Shown: in pieces, positions 6,465 to 14,158 of the stretch
How positions within the stretch are numbered: position 1 is the stretch's first letter
How the letters are laid out: each line of letters begins with the position of its first letter
IMG/VR virus record: IMGVR_UViG_3300021349_000012
Location: 1 to 21,026 of that record
Strand: one strand, 5' to 3'
From: a virus
Length of the DNA stretch: 21,026 nucleotides
Notes under the pieces: generated by a model
The model's database searches: none
What the model was told of the DNA's origin: nothing
Seen by the model: only the letters and a program-made list of their open reading frames with translations
Position numbers and translations under genes: made by a program

Positions 6465-8285
6465 TTATCCTTGTGGTATATTTTCTTGTATTGGTGTCTC
6501 TTCTGTTGGGTTTTGAGCCATAGAGGTCTTGCCTTGCATTGCTTCAGCTGGGTTCGGAGCTGTCTGCTCGTCTTCTAGCCCACATATCTGCATATATTTA
6601 GCAAAGCCATCTCCGTTTTGTCCTTCACCCATCATAAATGCTAACAGACGTTTAGCTTTTTCTTTTGGATTAGCAACGTCTAAGTCCTCAAACATTGATA
6701 GTGGATCAATTCCTTTGATAGGAAGTAGTGCCATTGCCGTGTCTCTGCGTGCTTTCTTATCTACTGTATTGGCTTTGATGTTTACTAGTATTCCGTCAAC
6801 GATCAAGCCATTGTTGATAGTCTGTTCTACGAGTTTGCCATCATCGCCCATCTGTCTTGAATAGTGATCTTCATCGTAGTAGACCTTCATCATCTGGACA
6901 GACCATTGAGCCATCTCCCAGACAACACGATCTACAACAGTAGTAACAAGATCGTCTGCCATTGTGATATCGCCTTGCATCATCAACTGACGAGCCATAC
7001 CAGACATATGCACAGAAGCCATCTCGCCTTTAGAAGCCTGATGGGTTGCGAACTTAGAATCAATATTTTCTTTGACCATTGCCATATCTTGTAGAAGCAT
7101 CTGTGATGGTGGAGCACCAGCGATTGAGCCATAAGCCTTGGAGACATCTTCTGTATTGAACCATAGAGACTCTGATGGGTCATTGGTGACAGAAGCAGCA
7201 TCTTCTTTGGTCATACCATTGCCGAATATCTTTTTAGGTACACAGGCATCTGATATCTCTGTGATCTGTCGTCCACGTTTGTTGACTATCTTCTGTAATG
7301 GCATTGTCTGCTCAACAGCGGTAGTATCGTCCATTGGTCCGTGACCTAAGTTCTTATGAGAAAAGAATATATATGGCTTGCGTGGTCGATCAAAGAAGTT
7401 GTGATATACGTGCTTAGTCTCAAAAGCTGAATTATCCTTCTTCAAGAACTGAGCATCATATCCGTCCCAGTCCCAGTTAGGATTTTTCATCTTATCTAAA
7501 ATAATATTGCCATACTTCCAGCAAACACCTTCAAATATTTGACCTTTCTCGTCATACCAAGTAAACCAGACTTCTAAATATCGAAGTTTAGAAGCATATC
7601 TTTTAGAGGACATCTGCTTATATCCGAGTTGCTGCATCAATTCGTCTTTCTTAGCAGGAAACTTAGCAAGGACTACAGCAGTTGGCTCTTCAATCCACTC
7701 AGCGATAAACTCCATATTGTCAGCCGTAAAGCCGTCTTGTGGTATTTTAGCTGTATGATCAATGACCATACGATTGATATCACAGAGTTCATAAATATAA
7801 TCACCGTTCTCGCCTTTATTGTTGTCCCAGCGATATTTGATAGCCGCTAGATAGTTGATATCGTGCATTCTAAGACCATCTTTGACAATACGTTGTCCAG
7901 CATCACAGTTGATACGTCGGCTTAGTTCATCTTGTAATGCCTTGACACTATCAACGTCAGGACCATTGCAGATAATATCTGGCAACTTGTTAGAAGCCAT
8001 AGTGATCTTACGTTCAAGGTCTTCCCAGATCATATTGTCTTGATAAATAGGCTTTTGATAGTCATACATCTGACTTTCATCAATCTGATTACCAAGATAA
8101 AAGTCTTCGTTTAATTTACGACGACCTTTTAATTTGTTCTTTTCATAAAATTTATCTGAGTTGCTAATCTTTTCATTGAGTACAGAAATAAGATCTTTGT
8201 CTTCTATAGGCAAAGATAAAGCAGGCGTATCTACGACTACTCGTTCATCGTTTTTCTCTAGTTCTGATGCAGATGCTTCGTACAT
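6465..8285 (-). CDS. Portal protein
   Basis: 606 residues, the size of P22-like or related portals. It forms the dodecameric DNA channel at one capsid vertex and docks terminase. Visible features: an early DFYLGNQ segment near residue 62, followed by a predicted wing/stem region; a long central region with aromatic and acidic character (YLEVWFTWYDEKG); helices around residues 400-450 with QASKGEMASVHMSGMARQLM, comparable to the crown/stem-side helices of portals; and a low-complexity Gln/Glu/Pro C-terminus. Its position between terminase and scaffold/capsid genes is the expected one. The start is ATG at 8283-8285 with TTAGGATATTT upstream. No nuclease or protease domain is fused. Confidence 0.85.
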   Translation of the reverse strand: MYEASASELEKNDERVVVDTPALSLPIEDKDLISVLNEKISNSDKFYEKNKLKGRRKLNEDFYLGNQIDESQMYDYQKPIYQDNMIWEDLERKITMASNKLPDIICNGPDVDSVKALQDELSRRINCDAGQRIVKDGLRMHDINYLAAIKYRWDNNKGENGDYIYELCDINRMVIDHTAKIPQDGFTADNMEFIAEWIEEPTAVVLAKFPAKKDELMQQLGYKQMSSKRYASKLRYLEVWFTWYDEKGQIFEGVCWKYGNIILDKMKNPNWDWDGYDAQFLKKDNSAFETKHVYHNFFDRPRKPYIFFSHKNLGHGPMDDTTAVEQTMPLQKIVNKRGRQITEISDACVPKKIFGNGMTKEDAASVTNDPSESLWFNTEDVSKAYGSIAGAPPSQMLLQDMAMVKENIDSKFATHQASKGEMASVHMSGMARQLMMQGDITMADDLVTTVVDRVVWEMAQWSVQMMKVYYDEDHYSRQMGDDGKLVEQTINNGLIVDGILVNIKANTVDKKARRDTAMALLPIKGIDPLSMFEDLDVANPKEKAKRLLAFMMGEGQNGDGFAKYMQICGLEDEQTAPNPAEAMQGKTSMAQNPTEETPIQENIPQG

Positions 8286-8292
8286 AAATATC

Positions 8293-8535
8293 CTAACTTA
8301 TAATATATTTAGTGTGACATTTCTGATAATATGTTCCGCCATCGTAGTCTTTCTTTTCAATCGATCCTTTACATTGTACCACGACCGGACTCTTTATTTC
8401 ATTTTCTCCGACTACAATAGATTTAATATCTCCATAGTATTCAAATACTATTTTACCACAACGACAGCATCTAAATGTATTTCTTAGTTTAGTCGGTTCA
8501 AGCCAGACGCTTATTGAGAGGTCTTTATCTGTCAT
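8293..8535 (-). CDS. Small zinc-ribbon-like (Com-like) protein
   Basis: 80 residues. Cysteines lie in FRCCRCGK (residues 22-29) and later in QCKG and QKCH, giving a CxxC plus distal Cys arrangement suited to a single zinc ribbon. The pattern is reminiscent of Mu Com, a zinc-binding translational activator, but similarity is only at the motif level. The ATG at 8533-8535 overlaps the TGA of the upstream gene. It is the last gene before the portal. Confidence 0.6.
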   Translation of the reverse strand: MTDKDLSISVWLEPTKLRNTFRCCRCGKIVFEYYGDIKSIVVGENEIKSPVVVQCKGSIEKKDYDGGTYYQKCHTKYIIS

Positions 8536-8795
8536 TTTGCTTTTCTTTTTAGCACGATAGAAGCTGACTCTTTATCAGCCTTATCACGTTTGCCATTCTC
8601 TTCCATCTTTTCAAGACGAGTATAATAGTCTGGAATTTCTTTAAGATGAGCCAAGACGATTTTAGCTGTCATCTCTGGATCACCTTTTGTGATGTCTTTA
8701 TGCTCTTGCTCGACTTTCATTCCCTGACAAAATTGGTCATAACTGACTCGAGACCAATCTACGTTTAATTTATCGCCGACTTCTCGTTCGGTCAT
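8532..8795 (-). CDS. DUF5661-like protein
   Basis: 87 residues. The core VDWSRVSYDQFCQGMKVEQE followed by TAKIVLAHLKEIPDYYTRL matches the consensus I know for DUF5661, a small helical family found in phages and some bacteria with unknown function (Gly-Met-x-Val-Glx-x-Glu-His, then Lys-Ile-x-Leu-Ala-His-Leu). The C-terminus is a lysine-rich helix. The ATG at 8793-8795 overlaps the upstream gene (AAAGGAATGTAATG), so the two are coupled and share the ribosome-binding site AAAGGA. Confidence 0.75.
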   Translation of the reverse strand: MTEREVGDKLNVDWSRVSYDQFCQGMKVEQEHKDITKGDPEMTAKIVLAHLKEIPDYYTRLEKMEENGKRDKADKESASIVLKRKAK

Positions 8796-8989
8796 TACAT
8801 TCCTTTGTCTTCTTTTTTCTCATAGCTAGAACTCTCGCCCTTTTCTTCTTCAGCTGAGCCTTCTTTAGCTTTCTTCTTCAAAAGATTCATTCCTGCCTTT
8901 TTAGGAAGTTCTCTTTTTTCTTCTTCTTTGACACCATACTTTTTGACAGCAGCAGCTTCAATTTTCTTGTTTTCTTTAGCTTCGATCAT
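8795..8989 (-). CDS. Small Lys/Glu-rich hypothetical protein
   Basis: 64 residues of alternating Lys and Glu (for example GVKEEEKRELPKKAG, LLKKKAKEGSAEEEK), probably a charged helix or disordered. No domain recognised. It is the first gene behind the terminase gene. Its AUG and AGGG ribosome-binding site lie inside a short inverted repeat (ATAGG, loop GATTAT, CCTAT), so translation could be modulated by pairing. Real coding is supported by tight packing at both ends. Confidence 0.6.
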   Translation of the reverse strand: MIEAKENKKIEAAAVKKYGVKEEEKRELPKKAGMNLLKKKAKEGSAEEEKGESSSYEKKEDKGM

Positions 8990-9018
8990 AGGATAATCCC
9001 TATTAATAATATAAATAT

Positions 9019-9027
9019 ATTATATCA
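9019..9027 (-). promoter_or_regulatory. Extended -10 motif TGATATAAT, copy 4
   Basis: CATTTGTGATATAATA, in which the TGA of the motif is also the stop codon of the large terminase gene (9025-9027). The predicted start is at about 9012, about 20 bases before the ATG at 8989. It would drive the portal/capsid transcription unit separately from terminase. Confidence 0.5.
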
Positions 9028-10518
9028 CAAATGTCGTTCTGCACTTTTATGTTTCAATTTCTTCTTAAACTGTTCTGTCAGGTCGACAGTCGTTACTTGA
9101 TTGCCTGTTTGTTGCCAAGGCATACGCTTCTGAATTGGTTTGGCTTGTTTGACTACGCCAGAGTTTATATTCCAAGTAGCGGCAATTGTCTTGAAGCCTA
9201 GAGATACTGAGTCATAATCATCATCGCCATCTACTTTAGCTACGTCTTCAGGATTAGTATTAGAATAGACCATTACGGGAAGTGTCTCGATCAGATTTTT
9301 GCATTTAGGATGTATCTGCCAGTATGGTTTGCCGTCTGTAGCTATAGACAAGTTCTGATGAGTCAAAGCCACACGATTAACACGAGCACCAGCACTTAGC
9401 GTATCACCCCTTATTACTCTGCAACCTGTCGGCTGGATTATACGTTCAAATATTTTAGCAATTGACTCCTTGCCTTCTTTGTCAGCATAACAATCGTGAG
9501 GCAAAACTATAAATTCAGTCTTTTCCATCTTGGTAAATATTGCGATCTGTTGTGCCCATAGTTCTGGAGATGTCTTGTTCTGGTGTAGCTCTCTATAAGA
9601 GTAAATTCTTGATACTCCCCATTGGTTCTCTGGACAGATAGCAAGCCATTGGGCTGAACCTGCGTGACCATAGCCCCAGTCAAAGCCTATAATCTTTTTA
9701 CAATCTTCCAACGGATAGTCAAATCTATCAGTGACGTGTACATCTTGCATAAACTCAGAGAATACCTGACCGATGAATACATCCCAGCTACCCATACGCC
9801 AAGCCTTCCAGAGCTGATAGTTGACTTCCTTTAGTTGATCAAGACGTTTGATATAGTTCGGATCGTTCTTTGATAGTGTTGGGTTGTTATCAAGAGTAGC
9901 CGGAATAAATATTCTCATTACTCCATTTTCATCTTTGTAGGGTAGTCCCATCTGTGCTTTTTGAAGAACACCCATCTCATCAATGTATTCGTATGATCGT
10001 AGTTCAGCAGTATCAATAAAGCGTTTCTTGACCCATCCGTGACCAACACCGCCGGGATTACCAGTTGAGAACACTTGAGCCGGCAAGGAAGGCTCAGAAG
10101 ATCGACAAGATGATATAAGCTGCAAGTATCTTTGCTCGTTTGGTATCTGTGTTAGCTCTTCAATCAGTTCTCTATGATATTCGTGTCCTTGGTACTTAGT
10201 ATAGGCTTGATCGTCTCCAAGATGTCCTGAGCGGATTATAGCACCACTCTTAAATGTTATGACTGAGGGCTTGTAAGCAAATGTAGCTCCATATCCCCTA
10301 AACCATACTCTTGCTCTATCCATCCAGTCAGAAAGATCGTCAGCGTTCTTACGAATAACTAATCCTCTGTATTTTGGGTTCATTACAGGTTTAGATATCC
10401 ATAGTAGTCCAGCAGCCGTCTTGCCTGGACCACGAGAGCCACCAAAAAAAGTCTCAAATATATCACTTGAAACTTTCAATGCTTCTTCTTGAGGACCTTT
10501 ATGAGGTTTTATTATCAT
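9025..10518 (-). CDS. terL: Terminase large subunit (packaging ATPase/nuclease)
   Basis: 497 residues, a normal full length. The motor docks at the portal, hydrolyses ATP to pump DNA and cuts concatemers. N-terminal ATPase: Walker A GGSRGPGKT (residues 26-34), Walker B region ELIEE (117-121) with the catalytic acid pair, and coupling motif STGNPGG (151-157). C-terminal RNase H-like nuclease: FDWGYG with Asp280, HDC around 341-343, and the acidic cluster DGDDDYD around 430-436. This is the Terminase_6-type arrangement. The start is ATG at 10516-10518, which overlaps the small-subunit gene by 20 bases. There is no strong Shine-Dalgarno, so coupling is likely. Confidence 0.95.
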   Translation of the reverse strand: MIIKPHKGPQEEALKVSSDIFETFFGGSRGPGKTAAGLLWISKPVMNPKYRGLVIRKNADDLSDWMDRARVWFRGYGATFAYKPSVITFKSGAIIRSGHLGDDQAYTKYQGHEYHRELIEELTQIPNEQRYLQLISSCRSSEPSLPAQVFSTGNPGGVGHGWVKKRFIDTAELRSYEYIDEMGVLQKAQMGLPYKDENGVMRIFIPATLDNNPTLSKNDPNYIKRLDQLKEVNYQLWKAWRMGSWDVFIGQVFSEFMQDVHVTDRFDYPLEDCKKIIGFDWGYGHAGSAQWLAICPENQWGVSRIYSYRELHQNKTSPELWAQQIAIFTKMEKTEFIVLPHDCYADKEGKESIAKIFERIIQPTGCRVIRGDTLSAGARVNRVALTHQNLSIATDGKPYWQIHPKCKNLIETLPVMVYSNTNPEDVAKVDGDDDYDSVSLGFKTIAATWNINSGVVKQAKPIQKRMPWQQTGNQVTTVDLTEQFKKKLKHKSAERHL

Positions 10519-10981
10519 TAAATTTATCAGTTATTGATTGGGCTGACTTATACTCTTCTGGCATATAAATAATCATTGGCTCAATTTTCTCGCCGTCAGT
10601 AGTGTGGTCTACGTTCCGCATATCTCTCCAGCCAAAGTTATTAGTGAGGTTAAATATAGCTCCAGTAGCCTGTTTTTCCATCAATCTAGTCTCTACATCT
10701 TCATGCACTCTTTCTCTCGCGGCTTTTATAGCACCGAAATAGGCTTCTCTGTGAGAGTAATTATTTAGGGTATCCCTATCTATTCCCATCGATCTAGCTA
10801 ATCCCGACATAGTATACGGTGCTGGATCTATCACTTCTATAACTGACTCCGCTTTGGGACTATAGACGTGCTGTATTCTATTGTCACAGAACATAAAATA
10901 TTCATCAATCTTATCTTGTAGCTCTTTAAGTGTCTTGTATTTTGGCAACCTTATTGGAGGCATATTTTTTGGTACTGACAT
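10499..10981 (-). CDS. terS: Terminase small subunit (Gp3-type)
   Basis: 160 residues. It recognises the packaging site and loads the large subunit. The segment PYTMSGLARSMGIDRDTLNN (residues 55-74) is a helix-turn-helix, followed by a helical EARERVHEDVETRL-like stretch and then AIFNLTNNFGWRDM. This is the pattern of the DNA-packaging Gp3 small-terminase family. The gene is directly upstream of, and overlapping, the large subunit. The ATG at 10979-10981 has AAAGGATTACTAAA upstream. Confidence 0.9.
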   Translation of the reverse strand: MSVPKNMPPIRLPKYKTLKELQDKIDEYFMFCDNRIQHVYSPKAESVIEVIDPAPYTMSGLARSMGIDRDTLNNYSHREAYFGAIKAARERVHEDVETRLMEKQATGAIFNLTNNFGWRDMRNVDHTTDGEKIEPMIIYMPEEYKSAQSITDKFNDNKTS

Positions 10982-11002
10982 TTTAGTAATCCTTTTAGGT
11001 TT

Positions 11003-11299
11003 TTACTTCTCGACATCTTTCAATATTCTATCGATCTCTCCGCTCATATGTTTCATCATCTTTTCCATTCTTGCCTCGCTTGCTTCACTCTGTATATTTT
11101 GACCCAACATAATCACAGGCAATAATACTAGTTGTAATACATAAGATGATATTGCTCCACAGGTTAGAGCTAGTATCTGGTTGTTTGTTGTTATTCCAAT
11201 TAGACTGCCGATACCAATGAACAGAAAAAGTATAGCACATTCCATCGTTCCGACATGATTAGTCACCCAGATGGCAATATTCTTTTTTATTTCTTCCAT
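11003..11299 (-). CDS. Two-helix membrane protein, DUF1003-like
   Basis: 98 residues from ATG at 11297-11299 (a TTG four codons upstream is the alternative). Two hydrophobic segments, about residues 19-37 (MECAILFLFIGIGSLIGITT) and 45-66, are followed by a charged C-terminal helix. The order 'hydrophobic hairpin, then PVIMLGQNIQSEASEARME' resembles the DUF1003 membrane family, where a helix pair is followed by SQNRQ-like residues. A two-helix small membrane protein in a phage could also be a holin, but no lysis gene is adjacent. It overlaps the upstream zinc-ribbon gene by 13 bases. Confidence 0.65.
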   Translation of the reverse strand: MEEIKKNIAIWVTNHVGTMECAILFLFIGIGSLIGITTNNQILALTCGAISSYVLQLVLLPVIMLGQNIQSEASEARMEKMMKHMSGEIDRILKDVEK

Positions 11300-11724
11300 T
11301 CTGTTTTCCAATCTTCTTTTAATATCTCCTTGACTCTATCATCAGCGTTGCCATTAAATTCAATTCCTTCTCTGGCTTTGTTGGCTTCAACTTTCTCTTC
11401 CGCCACTGCTTTTATTATACTCTTTCCTAATTTTGAGTATCCTGCTTCATCCAGTTGTTTTTGGCTAAAAAAGTTCTTGGCTCTAGTGCCATTTAGTTTT
11501 AGAAATTCCTCGTTTGGTATTACTTTTTTTGATACCTTGTCCCATTTCTGAGGTGGTTGCATATCACCTTCAAACTTAAGTGAGTCCATTCTCACCCTGT
11601 TTCGAGTCATTAAATCGTCTGTTCTGCGGTTCTCTTTAATATGGGCACAATTAGGACATCGCTCCCCATAATGTGGATAGTATTTTATGTGAGTTGTTTC
11701 TTCGCCACAATTTGAACATTCCAT
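11287..11724 (-). CDS. Zinc-ribbon protein with charged helical tail
   Basis: 145 residues. The N-terminus MECSNCGEETTHIKYYPHYG followed by ERCPNC gives a clear two-knuckle zinc ribbon (CxxC ... CxxC). The rest is helical and charged with no known domain (LKFEGDMQPPQKWDKVSKK, EFLKLNGTRAKNFFSQKQL). Zinc ribbons of this type bind nucleic acid or partner proteins. The ATG at 11722-11724 overlaps the TAA of the previous gene. Its place just upstream of terminase does not by itself assign a function. Confidence 0.7.
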   Translation of the reverse strand: MECSNCGEETTHIKYYPHYGERCPNCAHIKENRRTDDLMTRNRVRMDSLKFEGDMQPPQKWDKVSKKVIPNEEFLKLNGTRAKNFFSQKQLDEAGYSKLGKSIIKAVAEEKVEANKAREGIEFNGNADDRVKEILKEDWKTEWKK

Positions 11725-11954
11725 TATAATCCTAATAATTCTTTTTTACGTTGGTATTCACCGTCTTTACTTAGTTTAATCTCTTCTGGTGTTTTAGCTT
11801 TGACAGGGCCTGAAGTAATTTGCTGTCGTTTCATCATATCTATTCTATTTTCGACTATCTTGTTGAATTGTTTTGTACCAATAAGATAACCAATAAAACT
11901 TGATATGGCTATGATTATAAAAGTGTAAATTCCACCGATTAACATATCAATCAT
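11724..11954 (-). CDS. Small single-pass membrane protein
   Basis: 76 residues with an N-terminal hydrophobic helix at about residues 4-26 (MLIGGIYTFIIIAISSFIGY), followed by a charged cytoplasmic-type tail (KTPEEIKLSKDGEYQRKKEL). No signal-peptide cleavage site is obvious, so a membrane anchor is likely. Overlaps its neighbours on both sides. Function unknown; possible roles include membrane association during assembly or lysis, neither supported directly. Confidence 0.65.
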   Translation of the reverse strand: MIDMLIGGIYTFIIIAISSFIGYLIGTKQFNKIVENRIDMMKRQQITSGPVKAKTPEEIKLSKDGEYQRKKELLGL

Positions 11955-12141
11955 TTTTCTTCATTTCTTCTAATCCATAGAAATCTTCATTAAAAAATTC
12001 ATCAAGTCCTTTTGCTAAGTCACTTATTAATTCTTCTTGTAACCTTATAAATTCTGCATTCATTACTTTCTCCAAAATCTTTGCAGTTTCTTTATCTTTT
12101 TTATCTTTTGGTGTTACTTTAAATTTAGTCATTTTGTCCAT
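11947..12141 (-). CDS. Small helical hypothetical protein
   Basis: 64 residues, Lys/Asp/Glu-rich, with a helical centre ETAKILEKVMNAEFIRLQEE and an acidic C-terminal half (AKGLDEFFNEDFYGLEEM). No domain recognised. The ATG at 12139-12141 overlaps the upstream gene; an ATG three codons later (MTKFKV, preceded by GGACAAA) is an equally plausible start. Confidence 0.6.
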   Translation of the reverse strand: MDKMTKFKVTPKDKKDKETAKILEKVMNAEFIRLQEELISDLAKGLDEFFNEDFYGLEEMKKND

Positions 12142-12343
12142 ATATTTTAGGCTTACTATATTTTTGCCAATTTAATAGGTATTTCTTTTTGCAAGTCCCA
12201 CATTCAATATATTCATCGTGTCCGATCTCTGCCTCTACTTGTTCGTGGCCACAAGGTAGTTTAATAACATTCTTTGGCTGAGTGGTATGCCAAGACTCGT
12301 TCATTATCTGATCAATATATTTTGGATCAATTTGCGGATACAT
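12125..12343 (-). CDS. Small zinc-ribbon-like protein downstream of GroEL
   Basis: 72 residues. LPCGHEQVEAEIGHDEYIEC followed by GTCKKKY provides a C-x-x-H ... C-x-x-C arrangement that would hold one zinc ion. Residues before and after are helical or basic. The ATG at 12341-12343 lies inside the GroEL gene (17-base overlap), so it is translated with it. The family is not recognised; similar short ribbons occur widely in phages. Confidence 0.65.
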   Translation of the reverse strand: MYPQIDPKYIDQIMNESWHTTQPKNVIKLPCGHEQVEAEIGHDEYIECGTCKKKYLLNWQKYSKPKIYGQND

Positions 12344-13940
12344 CTTTTTCTTCGATTATTATAGTTGAGGTTGTTAAGATCATTATCGCAGAACTAGAGG
12401 CATTGCGAAGGGCTGACTTGACTACTTTGGTCGGGTCAATAATTCCTGACTTGACCATATCCTTACTCTCTCCATCCATTACATCAATTCCCCAGTTCTC
12501 GTCTTTTGTGCAATCGAACCAAAATGCTTGTAATCGTTCTAGCATTTGACCAGAATTATAGCCTGAGTTCTCCATTAAAACCTCAAATGGCTTTTGGCAA
12601 GACTTTACAATTATACTCGCTCCGATGGCAATTTCTCCATCTAATCCGTGAGGAACGCTGCTAATACATCGAATCAACGTAGTCTCTCCGCCTGGAACTA
12701 TACCATCTTCGCAAGCTGCCTTGACTGCACTAATGGCATCAATACAGGCTTCCTTTTTCTCTCGAACTTCTGCATCTGATGAAGCACCAACATTGATAAT
12801 AGCTATTCCTGAGGTCAATTTGGCTAGTCGTTCTTGTAATCTCTCTCGGTCAAACTCTCTGTCCTCGTTTGCAAGTTGGTTTTTTATAAGTTTAACTCTC
12901 TCTTTCAAATCTTTAGCATCTCCAGCACCACCTATAATAGTTGTTGAATCTTTTGTTGAAATGATCTTTTTAGCTCTGCCAAAGTAGTCAATCTTAAATT
13001 CATTTAGTTTAATTCCTAAATCCTTTGAGATCATTGTTGCACCAGTAGCAGTAGCAATATCTTGTAAGAAGTCTAATTGTTGTATTCCAAATCCCGGTGC
13101 TTGAATACACAGAGGCTTTAGTCCACCATTTACTTTATTAGAAATAAGAGTAGCCAGAGGAGCACCGTCAACACCATTTGAGATTATAACAAGTGAAGTG
13201 TTTTCAATTAAGTTGGCTTTAAGTCCAGCATCGTAAGCTGCAAAGATACTCATAAACTCTTTCATATCGCTAATCCGAGCATCAGTAATCAAGATGTATG
13301 GATTTTCAATCTCTGCTTCGCCTGTCTCGTTATTAGTTATGAAGTATTTATTTTGCCAACCTTTATCAAAAGCCATACCCTCTTTATAATCGATTGACAT
13401 ATCTGTTGAGCCGGACTCTTCTACAGTAATAACCGCATCTCTACCTAATTTTTTGATAGCTCCAGCGATCAGTGAGCCGATCTCTTCATCTTGAGCTGAG
13501 ATAGTAGCAATCTGTAAAATATTCTCATCCTTGATTGGAATTGACATTTCTTCTACTCTTTCGATGATCTTGTCTACTGCTATTTCAATCCCCTTGCGCA
13601 GCATTCGAGCATTAGCACCAGCTACTATGTTTTTATTGGCTTCTTTGGCGATTGCGTAAGTGAGAATTGTGGTCAGTGTTGTACCATCTCCGACTGCATC
13701 CATTTTGTCAGCGGCACTCTTAATTAGTTCAGCACCAAGATTTTCAAATTTATCTTCTAATCCAACACACTCGCGAGATACAGATACGCCATCGTGAAAA
13801 ACGGCAGGTTCTCCCCATTCTCTACCGATAGCTACATTTGAACCCTTTGGACCAAGCGTGCTTGAGACTGCTTTAAATACCTTTTCAGCACCAGATAATA
13901 GTTTATTTCTTGCATCTGTTCCGTATAATATCTTTTTCAT
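12327..13940 (-). CDS. groEL: Chaperonin GroEL (phage-encoded 60-kDa subunit)
   Basis: 537 residues, close to the 548 of E. coli GroEL. Subunits form rings that encapsulate and fold proteins using ATP. Key elements are intact: STLGPKGSNV (residues 27-36), DGVSVSRE with Asp50, the ATP-binding VGDGTT (83-88, Asp85), the apical KPLCIQAPGFG, the intermediate-domain GASSDAEVREKKEACIDAIS with Asp401 (equivalent of ATP-hydrolysing Asp398), VPGGETTLIR, and DPTKVVKSALRNASS near the C-terminus. Odd features: it has Trp at 42, 195, 474 and 483, seven cysteines, and no Gly-Gly-Met tail (ends EEKDVSAN). The start is ATG at 13938-13940, overlapping the previous TAA. It lies in a phage operon with GroES, so it likely folds capsid proteins. 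Confidence 0.96.
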   Translation of the reverse strand: MKKILYGTDARNKLLSGAEKVFKAVSSTLGPKGSNVAIGREWGEPAVFHDGVSVSRECVGLEDKFENLGAELIKSAADKMDAVGDGTTLTTILTYAIAKEANKNIVAGANARMLRKGIEIAVDKIIERVEEMSIPIKDENILQIATISAQDEEIGSLIAGAIKKLGRDAVITVEESGSTDMSIDYKEGMAFDKGWQNKYFITNNETGEAEIENPYILITDARISDMKEFMSIFAAYDAGLKANLIENTSLVIISNGVDGAPLATLISNKVNGGLKPLCIQAPGFGIQQLDFLQDIATATGATMISKDLGIKLNEFKIDYFGRAKKIISTKDSTTIIGGAGDAKDLKERVKLIKNQLANEDREFDRERLQERLAKLTSGIAIINVGASSDAEVREKKEACIDAISAVKAACEDGIVPGGETTLIRCISSVPHGLDGEIAIGASIIVKSCQKPFEVLMENSGYNSGQMLERLQAFWFDCTKDENWGIDVMDGESKDMVKSGIIDPTKVVKSALRNASSSAIMILTTSTIIIEEKDVSAN

Positions 13941-14158
13941 TATTCATCTCCTTCTTGTTGCATAGTTCGTGCCTCTTCTAATTGAGCCATTAAAAAGTTA
14001 TAAAATCCTTTGACTGCTAACATATCTTTTTTAGTCAGATATGGCATTAGCTTTCTTTTCTTGTTAGCGTCTGCAAAGTTTACCCAAGAGTCCATTACAA
14101 AGTTCTCTACTTGATCTAGGAACTTCAATATCAGTTTCTGATCTGCAATCTCTTTCAT
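13940..14158 (-). CDS. Unknown protein between GroES and GroEL
   Basis: 72 residues: MKEIADQKLILKFLDQVENF, then VMDSWVNFADANKKRKLMPY, then a helical region ending AQLEEARTMQQEGDE. Predicted all-alpha, no cysteines, no known motif. Its ATG at 14156-14158 overlaps the GroES stop (ATGA) and its TAA overlaps the GroEL start (TAATG), so it is made in tight coupling with both chaperonin parts. That position makes a client, adaptor or regulator of the chaperonin worth considering, but no sequence evidence states it. Confidence 0.7.
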   Translation of the reverse strand: MKEIADQKLILKFLDQVENFVMDSWVNFADANKKRKLMPYLTKKDMLAVKGFYNFLMAQLEEARTMQQEGDE

